Source of the DNA: Acetatifactor muris
Lineage (GTDB): Bacteria; Bacillota; Clostridia; Lachnospirales; Lachnospiraceae
Reading direction: 5' to 3'
Assembly: GCA_023663635.1 (NCBI GenBank)
Contig: JAMPHD010000001.1
Span: 482,291 to 546,290, forward strand
DNA: 64,000 nucleotides
The notes below the pieces were generated by a model. The model worked only from the letters and a program-made list of their open reading frames with translations, was not told where the DNA came from and did not search any database. The position numbers and the translations under genes are program-made. Shown in pieces: positions 9,291 through 18,067 of this stretch; positions within the stretch are counted from its first letter, which is position 1, and the number at the start of each line of letters is the position of its first letter.

Positions 9291-9827
9291 ATGGCATTGG
9301 TGGTGCTTGACGCGGGACACGGCGGGGAGAATCCCGGGGCCGTCTACAACGGTAGGCGGGAGAAGGATGATGTGCTCTCCCTGACATTGGCGATCGGAAG
9401 GATTTTGGAGGCAAACGGTGTGGACGTGTACTATACCCGCACCACGGACGTCTACGAGTCCCCCTATCAGAAGGCGTTGGAGGGCAATGAGGTGGGAGCG
9501 GATTATTTTGTGTCCATCCACCGCAATTCCAGCCCCTATCCGAACCAGTATACGGGGATCGAGTCTTTGGTCTACAACAGCTATGGCAGGGCGGCCCGGC
9601 TCGCCTACAATATCAACACACAATTGGAGCAGATAGGTTGGGTCAATCAGGGAGTCAACGAGCGTCCCGACCTGGTGGTGCTGAATGCCACTTCCATGCC
9701 CGCTGTGTTGGTGGAAGTGGGATTTATTAACACGGATGCGGACAATGTGTTTTTTGACGATATGTTCAACGCCACGGCGCAGGCCATAGCGGATGGAATC
9801 CTGCAGACGATTCGGAGTTCGATATGA
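9291..9827 (+). CDS. N-acetylmuramoyl-L-alanine amidase (Amidase_3, CwlD-like)
   Basis: Zinc amidase that cuts the lactyl ether-linked peptide from muramic acid. Visible zinc ligands and active residues are His in DAGHGGENPG (about residue 8), Glu in NGRREKDD (about 24), His in VSIHRNSS (about 79), and the late Glu in VLVEVGFINTDADN. The size, 178 residues, is that of a bare catalytic domain; there is no signal peptide or membrane anchor, unlike typical CwlD, so export is unclear. In B. subtilis CwlD makes muramic lactam in spore cortex. The next gene starts in an ATGA overlap with its stop. Confidence 0.85.
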   Translation: MALVVLDAGHGGENPGAVYNGRREKDDVLSLTLAIGRILEANGVDVYYTRTTDVYESPYQKALEGNEVGADYFVSIHRNSSPYPNQYTGIESLVYNSYGRAARLAYNINTQLEQIGWVNQGVNERPDLVVLNATSMPAVLVEVGFINTDADNVFFDDMFNATAQAIADGILQTIRSSI

Positions 9828-10921
9828 AGATCGGGGATTGGCTGATCTTGGCGGGCGGCTTGTCTCTCTTTTTGTATGGCATGCGGCTGATGGGGGAGGG
9901 GCTCTCCGGTTTGTCCCAAGGAAGATTGGAGCGCGTTTTGACGCGGTTGACGGACTCTCCCCTGAAAGGGCTGCTCGCGGGGGCGGGGGTGACGGCTCTG
10001 GTTCAGTCCTCTTCCCTCGTCACGGTGATGGTGGTGGGGTTGGTGGATTCCGGAGTCCTGCAGCTTGGTCAGGCGGCGGGAGTCATTCTGGGGGCCAATG
10101 TCGGCACCACCGTCACTTCCTGGATACTATGTCTTGCAGGTTCGGGAGCCTCCCCGGGTGGATCGGGCATCGAGGGATCGGACATCGGGGGATGGGGCAT
10201 CAGGGGAGGGGGAATTTTGCGCGTTACATATTTGGCGGTTCCGGCCGTGGCGTGTGTGTGGATCTTAAGGCGGATTTGTGGGAACAGGAGCAGGAGCTCC
10301 GAGAAAAATGGGGGCGGAGGCGCGATATCCGTCACTGTAGGCCTGATTCTCTTGTTTTTGGGGATGGATGCCATGGGAACAGGCGCAAGGCCGCTTGCCT
10401 CCGTGCCGGAGTTCGTGGGGATATTGATATCCTTTTCCGAGCCGGCATCAGGTGTGTTAGCGGGGGCTGCAGTGACGGCCGCCCTTCAGTCCTCTTCCGC
10501 ATCCGTGGGCATCCTGCAGGCATTGTGTGAGACGGGAACCGTGAATTACGGGATGGCGATCCCCATCATCATGGGGCAGAATATCGGGACATGCGTCACG
10601 GCCATGCTCTCCGCAGTGGGAGCGGGGCGCAATGCCAAACGGGCCGCGCTCATCCATCTGTATTTTAACTTGATCGGCGCGGGAGTGTTTCTGTTACTCT
10701 TTGGCGTGGCCCGGGGGATATCTGCCCCGGAGTTGTGGGAGCGGGCGGTGGACGCAAGGGGGATCGCGGTGCTCCACAGTGCGTTTAACATTTTGTCCGC
10801 TATGATGATATTGCCGTTTTTGGACGGATTGGTGCGGTTGGCATGCGCAAATCCCCTGCGGTGTTTTCTTGACAGAAAGCGGTGTGGATGGTACTCTGAA
10901 TATAAGGGCAATATCCGTTGA
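9824..10921 (+). CDS. Na/Pi cotransporter-family membrane protein
   Basis: Membrane protein of the Na+/phosphate cotransporter II family. The family's two inverted repeats are visible as LVQSSSLVTVMVVGLVDSG with GANVGTTVTSW, and LQSSSASVGILQALCETG with GQNIGTCVTAM. About eight hydrophobic segments are seen in 365 residues. The cytoplasmic PhoU-like domain found in longer relatives is missing, so this is the short form. Between the two halves (about residues 112-128) is a glycine-rich 3 x 15-base minisatellite. It is translationally coupled to the amidase gene by an ATGA overlap. Confidence 0.85.
   Translation: MKIGDWLILAGGLSLFLYGMRLMGEGLSGLSQGRLERVLTRLTDSPLKGLLAGAGVTALVQSSSLVTVMVVGLVDSGVLQLGQAAGVILGANVGTTVTSWILCLAGSGASPGGSGIEGSDIGGWGIRGGGILRVTYLAVPAVACVWILRRICGNRSRSSEKNGGGGAISVTVGLILLFLGMDAMGTGARPLASVPEFVGILISFSEPASGVLAGAAVTAALQSSSASVGILQALCETGTVNYGMAIPIIMGQNIGTCVTAMLSAVGAGRNAKRAALIHLYFNLIGAGVFLLLFGVARGISAPELWERAVDARGIAVLHSAFNILSAMMILPFLDGLVRLACANPLRCFLDRKRCGWYSEYKGNIR
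10160..10204 (+). repeat. three 15-base tandem repeats in the Na/Pi transporter gene
   Basis: Units 10160-10174, 10175-10189 and 10190-10204 share the pattern GGATSGGRCATC plus three variable bases. They encode GSGIE, GSDIG and GWGIR in frame in a loop between membrane segments. Confidence 0.8.
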
Positions 10922-10959
10922 TACGGATCAGGATAAATTGCGGAGACGGGAGGAGTACA

Positions 10960-11325
10960 ATGACGTATCAGGAAATGTTTCAGGAGATCAGGGACAAATT
11001 TGCGGGAGCGGATGTGAGTGACATCAAGGAGCATCTGGCCTATCAGTTCAATATTTCGGATCCGGAGGCGGGCGGCGCTTTCTATGTGGAGGTGAAGGAC
11101 GGTGAACTGCACATAGAGCCCTATGAGTATCACGACAGGGACGCGCTCTTTATCTGCGCGCCGGACGTGTTGGCCAAGATTGCGGACGGAGAGCTCGATC
11201 CCATTTGGGCAGTCACGACGGGCAAGCTGAAAGTGGAGGGAAATATCGACAAGGCCCTTCGTCTGAAAGAGATCATAGAGCTCAAAAAGAAAGAGAAGAA
11301 GGGCCGCGGACGCAAAAAGAAGTGA
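10960..11325 (+). CDS. SCP2 sterol-binding-fold protein
   Basis: Small cytoplasmic protein of 121 residues with the SCP2 lipid-binding fold pattern: an N-terminal helix (FQEIRDKFAG), AYQFNISDPEAGGAFYVEVKDGELHIEPYE, and a C-terminal ALFICAPDVLAKIADGELDPIWAVTTGKLKVEGN. The C terminus is a Lys/Arg tail (KKKEKKGRGRKKK). The start at 10960 has GGGAGGA upstream; an in-frame ATG at 10918 would overlap the transporter. Bacterial stand-alone SCP2 proteins have no settled function; hydrophobic ligand binding is inferred from the fold. Confidence 0.8.
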   Translation: MTYQEMFQEIRDKFAGADVSDIKEHLAYQFNISDPEAGGAFYVEVKDGELHIEPYEYHDRDALFICAPDVLAKIADGELDPIWAVTTGKLKVEGNIDKALRLKEIIELKKKEKKGRGRKKK

Positions 11326-11340
11326 GGAGTGTAGGAACAG

Positions 11341-11901
11341 TTGGAAGGAAATATTTTGCTTTTCATACAGGAGAATCTGCGCAATCCCATCTGTGACCCC
11401 ATCATGACGGCGATCACACATCTGGGGGACGGCGGGATTTTTTGGATCATTCTGACGATCCTCCTGTTGTGCTTTAAGAGGACCGGACGGGCGGGCATTT
11501 ATTCTGTCTGCGCCCTGATCGGGGCGCTTACGGTCAACAATATCATCCTGAAGAATCTTGTGAACAGGACGAGACCTTACGAGGTGGTGGAGGGATTAAA
11601 ATGTCTCGTGGGCATGGCGCATGATGCCTCCTTTCCCTCGGGACACACGGGGACGGCATTCGCGTCATCCGTGGCCATCTGCAGGCAGATCCCGAAGAAG
11701 TGGGCCATATTTTTCCTGGTTCTGGCAGGGGTGATCGCCCTGTCGAGACTTTATGTGGGGATCCATTATCCCACGGATGTCTTGGGCGGACTCTTCACGG
11801 GCGTCTGTATCGGCGTGTTGGTCAATGTGGTGGGAGATCGTGTATATGACTCGCGGGAGAGCGGAACGGAAACGGAGATGAAGGATGGAACATTTGGATG
11901 A
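11341..11901 (+). CDS. PAP2-family membrane phosphatase
   Basis: Membrane phosphatase of the PAP2 superfamily, probably acting on a lipid phosphate such as undecaprenyl pyrophosphate or phosphatidic acid. The three catalytic motifs are visible: K-x6-RP as KNLVNRTRPYE, PSGHTG near residue 102, and SRLYVGIHYPTDVLGG near residue 133. Several transmembrane helices are present. The start is a TTG at 11341, 15 bases after the SCP2 gene; a GAGGAG lies upstream. Its last 17 bases overlap the next gene. Confidence 0.88.
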   Translation: MEGNILLFIQENLRNPICDPIMTAITHLGDGGIFWIILTILLLCFKRTGRAGIYSVCALIGALTVNNIILKNLVNRTRPYEVVEGLKCLVGMAHDASFPSGHTGTAFASSVAICRQIPKKWAIFFLVLAGVIALSRLYVGIHYPTDVLGGLFTGVCIGVLVNVVGDRVYDSRESGTETEMKDGTFG

Positions 11902-12826
11902 TCTGAAACATTTGGCGGTGTTGATCGACGCTGAGAACGTGAGCGCAAAATATGTGAAGAGTATTTTTGATGAGTTGGACAAGAACGGTTTTGACGCGCC
12001 CTGCCGCAGGATTTACGGCAACTGGGCCAAGTTCAACGGGTGGAAGGAGTCCGTGCTGTTGGACTATTCCATACAGCCCATTCAGCAGTTTTCTTACACG
12101 GTGGGCAAGAACGGCACGGACATGGCCATGGTGATCGATGCCATGGATCTGCTGCATCAGGACAAAATGGACGGGTTCTGTCTGATCACCAGTGACAGTG
12201 ATTTTACCAGACTGGCCATGCGACTCAGGGAAGAGCGCAAGTTTGTGTTCGGTATGGGGGAGAGCAAGGCTCCCATGGCCCTGACGCATGCCTGTGATAA
12301 GTTCATATTTCTCGACCTGATCGACGAGAGCACAGAGGACGGGCAGCAGGCGGTTGCAGCTGTGGCGAAAGAGGATGAAAATCCCGAGAGTGTGACCTCC
12401 ATTGAGGCATTGGAGGATGCGATCCTGAACATTTTGAACGGTGATGGGGACGGGGAGATGCATCTCGGAGAGTTGGGGGACAGACTGGGCAAGAAGTTCC
12501 CGGATTTCGATGTGCGCAACTACGGGTATTCCAAGCTGAGTGTGTTCTTCAAGGAAAAGATGCCGCATCTGGAACTGGTCAAACAATCTAATCAGTATCT
12601 GGTGCGCAAGGGGCATTGGGTTGACAGGGAGGAGATCGAGCGGGAGATCATCGCCATCATCCGCAGAAAGGGCGGCAAGGTGGACAATCTCTCCGTCATC
12701 TACAGCGAACTGTTGCAGAAATATAACGGACTGGATATCAGGGACTACGGTTACGGCCGCATTTCCAGTTTTTTGAGGAGTATGAAGGACCTGAAAGTGG
12801 TGGACAATACGGTAAGGATCAAATGA
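11885..12826 (+). CDS. NYN (PIN-like) domain protein with two OST-HTH/LOTUS domains
   Basis: A predicted RNA-binding ribonuclease-like protein of 313 residues. The N-terminal NYN domain (about 8-155) shows acidic residues in VLIDAENVS, DMAMVIDAMDLLH and ITSDSDF, as in LabA/limkain-type PIN nucleases. Two winged-helix OST-HTH units follow at about 170-240 and 245-313; both carry the GDRLGKKFPDFDVRNYGYSKLSVF and YSELLQKYNGLDIRDYGYGRISSFL signature. OST-HTH domains bind RNA, including G-quadruplex RNA in eukaryotic relatives. The RNA target is unknown. It ends with a clear terminator. Confidence 0.88.
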   Translation: MEHLDDLKHLAVLIDAENVSAKYVKSIFDELDKNGFDAPCRRIYGNWAKFNGWKESVLLDYSIQPIQQFSYTVGKNGTDMAMVIDAMDLLHQDKMDGFCLITSDSDFTRLAMRLREERKFVFGMGESKAPMALTHACDKFIFLDLIDESTEDGQQAVAAVAKEDENPESVTSIEALEDAILNILNGDGDGEMHLGELGDRLGKKFPDFDVRNYGYSKLSVFFKEKMPHLELVKQSNQYLVRKGHWVDREEIEREIIAIIRRKGGKVDNLSVIYSELLQKYNGLDIRDYGYGRISSFLRSMKDLKVVDNTVRIK

Positions 12827-12836
12827 CCGGAGTCTG

Positions 12837-12884
12837 AGCGTGTGCCTGACGGATATCTGCTATCCGCGGACACACGCTTTTTTT
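12837..12884 (+). terminator. intrinsic terminator after the NYN/OST-HTH gene
   Basis: Arms 12837-12844 (AGCGTGTG) and 12871-12878 (CACACGCT) flank an inner GGATA...TATCC pairing and are followed by a T run to about 12884. It ends the run of genes that begins at the cwlD-like gene. Confidence 0.85.
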
Positions 12885-12930
12885 ATAAATCGAAATTTTT
12901 GTTGTTTGAATGAAAATCGCGTCGGGCGAG

Positions 12931-12941
12931 TATGCTATAAT
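12931..12941 (+). promoter_or_regulatory. extended -10 promoter of the fructose operon
   Basis: TGC followed by TATAAT (12936-12941) makes an extended -10 element; no good -35 hexamer is visible at the usual distance. It lies 27 bases upstream of the pfkB-family start. No CRE-like operator was recognised with confidence. Confidence 0.65.
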
Positions 12942-12967
12942 ACGATCAACAAGCGGGAGGAAAGCAT

Positions 12968-13888
12968 ATGATCTGTACGGTGACATTCAATCCTTCACTG
13001 GATTATATCGTGGAGGTGGACGATTTCAAGACAGGCATGACCAATCGCACCACCTCGGAACTGATGCTCCCCGGAGGCAAGGGCGTCAACGTGTCCATCG
13101 TGCTGAAGAATCTGGGCATTGACAACACTGCGTTGGGTTTCTCGGCAGGATTCGTGGGAGCGGAGATCACAGGGCGTCTTGACGAAATGGGGATCCGGAC
13201 GGACTTTATCCCCATCGCGAAGGGCAATTCCCGCATCAATGTGAAACTCAGATCCATCGACGGCACGGAGATCAACGGCATGGGGCCTGACATTGGGGAC
13301 GACAGGGTGGAACTGCTCATGGAGAAACTGGACACCCTGCGGGAAGGGGATGTGCTTTTTCTGGCGGGCAGTATTCCGACATCCATGTCAGCGGACATCT
13401 ACCGTAGGATCATGGAGAGACTGCAGGACAGGCGGATTTTGATCGTGGTGGATGCCACGGGAGAGCTGTTGGTGAATGTGCTGCCCTATCATCCCTTTCT
13501 CATCAAGCCCAACAACCATGAACTGGGGGAGATCTTTCATGTCAAATTAAAGGACAGGGAGGAGGTCGTGCCCTACGGCAGGAAACTGCAGGAGATGGGA
13601 GCGCGCAATGTGCTGATCTCCATGGCGGGCGAGGGCGCGGTGCTGGTGGCAGAGGACGGCAGTGTATACAAAGAGCCGGCGCCAAAGGGCAGGCCGGTGA
13701 ACGGTGTGGGAGCCGGAGATTCCATGGTGGCGGGGTTCATGGCCGGATGGTTGGAGCGGCATGACTATGAACACGCCTTTTACATGGGTCTCGCGGCGGG
13801 CAGCGCCAGCGCTTTTTCCGAATATCTCTGTACGCGGGCGGAGGTGGAGGAGGTCTATGCCGGCCTGACGGGCAGGAAAAAGATGTGA
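12968..13888 (+). CDS. fruK: 1-phosphofructokinase (PfkB family)
   Basis: Phosphorylates fructose 1-phosphate to fructose 1,6-bisphosphate in the cytoplasm. PfkB-family signatures are visible: the substrate-side PGGKGVNVSIVLKNLG near residue 36 and the ATP/anion-hole motif GVGAGDSMVAGFMAGW near residue 246 with the catalytic Asp. The length of 306 residues fits 1-phosphofructokinase. GGGAGG lies eight bases before the ATG. The position just before a fructose-type PTS gene supports the substrate assignment over tagatose 6-phosphate kinase, which is similar in sequence. Confidence 0.93.
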   Translation: MICTVTFNPSLDYIVEVDDFKTGMTNRTTSELMLPGGKGVNVSIVLKNLGIDNTALGFSAGFVGAEITGRLDEMGIRTDFIPIAKGNSRINVKLRSIDGTEINGMGPDIGDDRVELLMEKLDTLREGDVLFLAGSIPTSMSADIYRRIMERLQDRRILIVVDATGELLVNVLPYHPFLIKPNNHELGEIFHVKLKDREEVVPYGRKLQEMGARNVLISMAGEGAVLVAEDGSVYKEPAPKGRPVNGVGAGDSMVAGFMAGWLERHDYEHAFYMGLAAGSASAFSEYLCTRAEVEEVYAGLTGRKKM

Positions 13889-13943
13889 TCACGCGACTGA
13901 AAATAAAATTTTCAAAAATAGAACGGCTGAAGGAGGATGCAGG

Positions 13944-15881
13944 ATGAGGATTACGGATTTGCTGGACCCAAAGAGCATTTCCTTAAACAGTGCGCCGAAG
14001 AGCAAGAAAGAGGCGTTGGATGAGATCGTGGAGCTTATGGCGAAGAGCGGTAAGATCGCCGATGTGGAGGCTTACCGCGAGAAGGTCTATGCCCGCGAGG
14101 AGGAGAGCACCACGGGTATAGGTGAGGGGATCGCCATTCCCCACGGCAAATGTGACGCCGTGCGGGAGCCGGGCCTTGCGGCAATGGTGGTGAGGGACGG
14201 AGTGGATTTTGAGTCCCTGGACGGAGAGCCGGCCACCCTGATCTTTCTGATCGCGGCACCCGATACGGAGGACAATGTGCATTTGGATGTGCTCAGCAAA
14301 TTGTCCGTGCTGCTGATGGATGAGGATTTTGCCGCATCCCTCAGCAATGCGGGAACGGTAGAGGAATTTCTGGAGATCGTGGACAGAGCGGACGAGGAGA
14401 AGGGCGATATCAATGAGCGATTGACGGACACCGGAGCCGGGGAGGGCGCAAAATGCAGACTGTTGGCGGTGACGGGGTGTCCCACCGGTATCGCGCATAC
14501 CTATATGGCGGCGGAGGGACTGGAGAAAGCTGCCAAGGCAGCGGGATGTTATATCAAGATCGAGACCAGAGGTTCCGGAGGGGCCAAGAATGTGCTGACA
14601 GCCGGGGAGATCGAAGAGGCGGACTGCATCATCGTGGCGGCGGATACGCAGGTTCCCATGGAGCGCTTTGACGGGAAAAAGGTGATCGAGGCGCAGGTGT
14701 CGGACGGCATCAGCAAGGCGGATAAACTGGTGTCACAGGCCATGTCGGGGAAGGTGCCTGTATATCACAGCGCCCCCGGAGCCAAACCCATGGACGCGGG
14801 CGGGGCTGCGACAGCCGGCGCGGAGGGCAGGAAGGCTGGCGGCGCGGTTCATCAGATTTATACGCAGCTGATGAACGGTGTGTCCCATATGCTGCCTTTC
14901 GTGGTGGGAGGAGGCATATTGATCGCCATCGCCTTTCTGATCGACGGACTGAGCGTGGATATCAACGCCCTTCCCGCGGATCAGAGGGATACGTTCGGCA
15001 CCATCACGCCGGTGGCGGCGCTATTTAAGGGGATCGGCGGCGTGGCCTTCGGGTTTATGCTCCCGGTACTCGCGGGATTTATCGCCATGGCCATCGGAGA
15101 CCGCCCGGCTCTGGCATTGGGATTTGTGGGCGGCATGATCGCGGCGGACGGCAAATCCGGTTTTCTCGGCGCGTTGGTGGCAGGTTTTGTGGCAGGATAT
15201 CTGATCGTGGGACTGCGCAAGCTGTGCGATAAACTGCCGGAGGCGATCGAGAAGATCGCTCCCGTGCTCATCTATCCGGTGGTGGGTATTCTGGCGATAG
15301 GGCTGTTCATGACCTTTATCGTGGAGCCGGTGATGGGTGGTATCAACACAGGGCTGAACAACGTCCTGACGGGTATGGGCGGCGCGAGCAAAGTAGTGTT
15401 GGGGCTGATACTGGGCGGCATGATGGCCATTGATATGGGCGGTCCCTTCAACAAGGCGGCTTATGTATTCGGGACGGCAGCCATCGCCGCGGGCAATTAC
15501 GACATCATGGCGGCTGTGATGATCGGGGGCATGACGCCTCCCTGCGCTATCGCTCTGGCCACCTTGCTTTTCAAGGATAAATTCACCAAGGAGGAGCGGG
15601 AGGCCGGCCCCACCAACTTTATCATGGGTCTTGCCTTCATCACCGAGGGCGCGATCCCCTATGCGGCATCCGATCCGATGCGGGTTCTGCCCTCCTGTAT
15701 CCTGGGCTCAGCGGCGGCCGGCGCGCTGTCCATGGCTTTTGGATGCACACTGATGGCGCCTCACGGCGGAATCTTTGTATTCCCTGTGGTGGGCAATGCT
15801 CTGATGTATCTGGTGGCGCTGGTGGTGGGAACGGCGGTGTCCACCCTTCTGTTGGGAGTCCTGAAAAAGAAGATCGCGTAA
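13944..15881 (+). CDS. fruA: fructose PTS permease, domains IIA-IIB-IIC
   Basis: Membrane sugar phosphotransferase that imports fructose as fructose 1-phosphate. Domain order: IIA (about 1-150) with active His67 in GIAIPHGK; IIB (about 168-265) with active Cys179 in VTGCPTGIAHTYMAAEGL; an Ala/Gly-rich linker; and IIC (about 300-645) with eight or more membrane segments, including GEGAIPYAASDP. The 645-residue length is that of the fused fructose family. AGGAGG lies before the ATG at 13944. It follows fruK by 55 bases and precedes ptsH and ptsI, giving a complete phosphorelay in one operon. Confidence 0.95.
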   Translation: MRITDLLDPKSISLNSAPKSKKEALDEIVELMAKSGKIADVEAYREKVYAREEESTTGIGEGIAIPHGKCDAVREPGLAAMVVRDGVDFESLDGEPATLIFLIAAPDTEDNVHLDVLSKLSVLLMDEDFAASLSNAGTVEEFLEIVDRADEEKGDINERLTDTGAGEGAKCRLLAVTGCPTGIAHTYMAAEGLEKAAKAAGCYIKIETRGSGGAKNVLTAGEIEEADCIIVAADTQVPMERFDGKKVIEAQVSDGISKADKLVSQAMSGKVPVYHSAPGAKPMDAGGAATAGAEGRKAGGAVHQIYTQLMNGVSHMLPFVVGGGILIAIAFLIDGLSVDINALPADQRDTFGTITPVAALFKGIGGVAFGFMLPVLAGFIAMAIGDRPALALGFVGGMIAADGKSGFLGALVAGFVAGYLIVGLRKLCDKLPEAIEKIAPVLIYPVVGILAIGLFMTFIVEPVMGGINTGLNNVLTGMGGASKVVLGLILGGMMAIDMGGPFNKAAYVFGTAAIAAGNYDIMAAVMIGGMTPPCAIALATLLFKDKFTKEEREAGPTNFIMGLAFITEGAIPYAASDPMRVLPSCILGSAAAGALSMAFGCTLMAPHGGIFVFPVVGNALMYLVALVVGTAVSTLLLGVLKKKIA

Positions 15882-15946
15882 AAGAACGGCATGGAGACGG
15901 CAGTATAAAAAATTTTGTAAAAACAGGTCTGAAGGAGAGAGCGAGC

Positions 15947-16204
15947 ATGAAAGAATTCAAATACACCATTACCGACAACGAGGGCATTCATGCCCGTCCC
16001 GCGGGGGAATTGGTGAAACTGGCCAAGACTTTCACGGCTGAGGTGAAGGTGAACAAGGACGGCAAAGAGGCGGACTGCAAGAAGATCTTTACGCTGATGG
16101 GATTGGGGGCCAAGAAGGGCCATGAGCTGACATTCGCCATCACGGGGGAAGACGAGGAAGCCGCCTGTGAGGCTCTGCAAAAGTTCATGCGGGAAAATCT
16201 GTAA
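15947..16204 (+). CDS. ptsH: HPr-family phosphocarrier protein
   Basis: An 85-residue phosphocarrier that passes phosphate from enzyme I to the IIA domain through His15 in the GIHARPAG motif. The position equivalent to regulatory Ser46 of B. subtilis HPr is Lys46 here (CKKIFTLMGLG), so HPr kinase could not phosphorylate it at that site and a direct role in CcpA-dependent repression is unlikely. The start at 15947 has GAAGGAGAG upstream. It lies between fruA and ptsI. Either this is a fructose-dedicated HPr or this lineage uses a non-regulated HPr generally; another HPr gene elsewhere cannot be excluded. Confidence 0.93.
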   Translation: MKEFKYTITDNEGIHARPAGELVKLAKTFTAEVKVNKDGKEADCKKIFTLMGLGAKKGHELTFAITGEDEEAACEALQKFMRENL

Positions 16205-16233
16205 TTTGGGCCGATGCCGGAAAGGTGGAGACT

Positions 16234-17859
16234 ATGACGGGCTACAGTGGAAAAAGTGTGTTTGGCGGTATTGCCATAGGAAAGATCCATGTCTATCAGA
16301 AGAATGAGTGTCAGGTAAAACGGACCACCGTGAGTGATCCTGACGCGGAGATGGAGCGTTTCGCGCGGGCCAAGACGGAGGCTGTCTCCGAGCTGCAGGC
16401 GCTCTACGAAAAGGCGCTGAAAGAAGTCGGAGAGGTCAATGCCGCCATCTTTGAGATACACCGGATGATGTTGGACGATGACGATTACAATGAGTCCGTG
16501 GAGAGCATCATCCGCACGCAGCATGTCAACGCGGAATACGCCGTGGCATCCACGGGAGACAATTTTGCCAAGATGTTCGCGGAGATGGACGATGAATATA
16601 TGAGAGGCCGGGCAGCGGATGTGAAAGATATATCCGAGAGGGTGATCGCCGCGCTCTGCGGCGGCGCAGCCGCCTCCCTGACGATGGAGGAGCCGGTGAT
16701 CATCGTGGCGGACGATCTGGCGCCCTCGGAGACGGTGCAGCTCGACAAGGAGAAAGTGCTTTCCTTTGTGACGGTACACGGATCCGCCAATTCTCACACG
16801 GCGATCCTGGCGCGCACCATGGGCATTCCGGCGCTCATCGGCGCAGAGGATCTGTCGCTCGGGGGCATAGACGGTAAAATGGGAATCGTGGACGGCAACG
16901 CGGGGATTTTTTATGTGGATCCGGATGACGCGCTCTTAAGCAAAATGCGGGCCTTGCGGGAGGATGAGCTGCACAGAAAGGAAATGCTCAGAACTTTGAT
17001 GGGCAAGGAGAATGTCACCTTGGACGGACGGCGCATCATGCTGTATGCCAACATCGGAAATATCAAGGATCTGGCGATGGTGCTGCAGAATGACGCGGAG
17101 GGGATCGGACTGTTTCGGAGTGAATTTCTGTATCTGGAGAGCGACCGGTTTCCTACGGAGGAGGAGCAGTTTAGGGTATATAAGACCGTGGCGGAGACCA
17201 TGGCGGGCAGGAGGGTCATCATCCGCACATTGGATATCGGCGCTGACAAAAAATGCGATTATTTCGGCTTGGAGGCGGAGGAGAATCCTGCTCTGGGCTA
17301 TCGCGGCATCCGCATCTGCCTGACCCGTAAGGATATCTTCAAGACACAGCTCAGGGCATTGTTTCGCGCCGGCGCATTCGGTAAGATCGCCATCATGTAT
17401 CCCATGATCATCAGCGTGGATGAGGTCAGACAGATTCACGAGATCGTGGAGGAGGTCAGGGCAGAGCTGACCGAAGACGGCGTGCCCTTCGGCGATCCGG
17501 AGCAGGGGATCATGATCGAGACCCCCGCGGCGGTGATGATGAGCAGGGAGCTTGCCAAAGAGGTGGATTTCTTCAGTATTGGCACCAACGATCTGACCCA
17601 GTATACGTTGGCTATCGACAGGCAGAACCCGAAACTGGACGCGTTCTATGACCCGCACCACCCGGCGGTGCTCAAGATGATCGCCATGGTGGTGGAAAAT
17701 GCCCACAGAGAGAACACTTGGGTGGGAATCTGCGGAGAGTTGGGAGCGGATACGAGCCTGACAGCGGAGTTCTTAAAAATGGGAGTGGATGAATTGTCCG
17801 TGTCTCCGGGCAGTATCCTTCCCATCCGCAAGGTGGTGCGGGAGACCAAGATTGGATAG
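16234..17859 (+). CDS. ptsI: PTS enzyme I (phosphoenolpyruvate-protein phosphotransferase)
   Basis: Starts the PTS relay by taking phosphate from phosphoenolpyruvate and giving it to HPr. The phospho-histidine is His188 in GSANSHTAILARTMGIPALIG; the PEP-binding barrel shows GIGLFRSEFLYL, the IETPAAVMMSRELAKEVDFFSIGTNDLTQYTLAIDRQN block, and active Cys in WVGICGELGAD. About 541 residues, slightly shorter than the usual 570. ATG 16234 is preferred over GTG 16225 because AAAGGTGG is correctly spaced for it. It is the last gene of the operon and is followed by a terminator. Confidence 0.95.
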   Translation: MTGYSGKSVFGGIAIGKIHVYQKNECQVKRTTVSDPDAEMERFARAKTEAVSELQALYEKALKEVGEVNAAIFEIHRMMLDDDDYNESVESIIRTQHVNAEYAVASTGDNFAKMFAEMDDEYMRGRAADVKDISERVIAALCGGAAASLTMEEPVIIVADDLAPSETVQLDKEKVLSFVTVHGSANSHTAILARTMGIPALIGAEDLSLGGIDGKMGIVDGNAGIFYVDPDDALLSKMRALREDELHRKEMLRTLMGKENVTLDGRRIMLYANIGNIKDLAMVLQNDAEGIGLFRSEFLYLESDRFPTEEEQFRVYKTVAETMAGRRVIIRTLDIGADKKCDYFGLEAEENPALGYRGIRICLTRKDIFKTQLRALFRAGAFGKIAIMYPMIISVDEVRQIHEIVEEVRAELTEDGVPFGDPEQGIMIETPAAVMMSRELAKEVDFFSIGTNDLTQYTLAIDRQNPKLDAFYDPHHPAVLKMIAMVVENAHRENTWVGICGELGADTSLTAEFLKMGVDELSVSPGSILPIRKVVRETKIG

Positions 17860-17883
17860 TGCGAGATTTTGTCTACAGTCTGA

Positions 17884-17912
17884 AGGGACTGCTCAATATA
17901 TGGGCAGTCCCT
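17884..17912 (+). terminator. intrinsic terminator of the fructose operon
   Basis: Arms 17884-17892 (AGGGACTGC) and 17904-17912 (GCAGTCCCT) form a perfect 9-base-pair stem with an 11-base loop. The following CTGTTTCGTT is only a weak T run. Confidence 0.75.
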
Positions 17913-18067
17913 CTGTTTCGTTAATCCCAATATTTATTTAAGCCAGGTTTGCCTTTTCCGCTCAAAGAGCAGTTGGTGGGAACTTGGTTTTATGGAATAA
18001 ATAATACATTTGCCTGGTCGAACGTTGCATGTCTTGCAATAACTCTATTAATATTTTATCTCAGATA

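Noticed and set aside
13889..13943. Terminator between fruK and fruA from the GAAAAT/ATTTTC palindrome
   Set aside because: The stem is short and A+T-only; the gene order indicates cotranscription.
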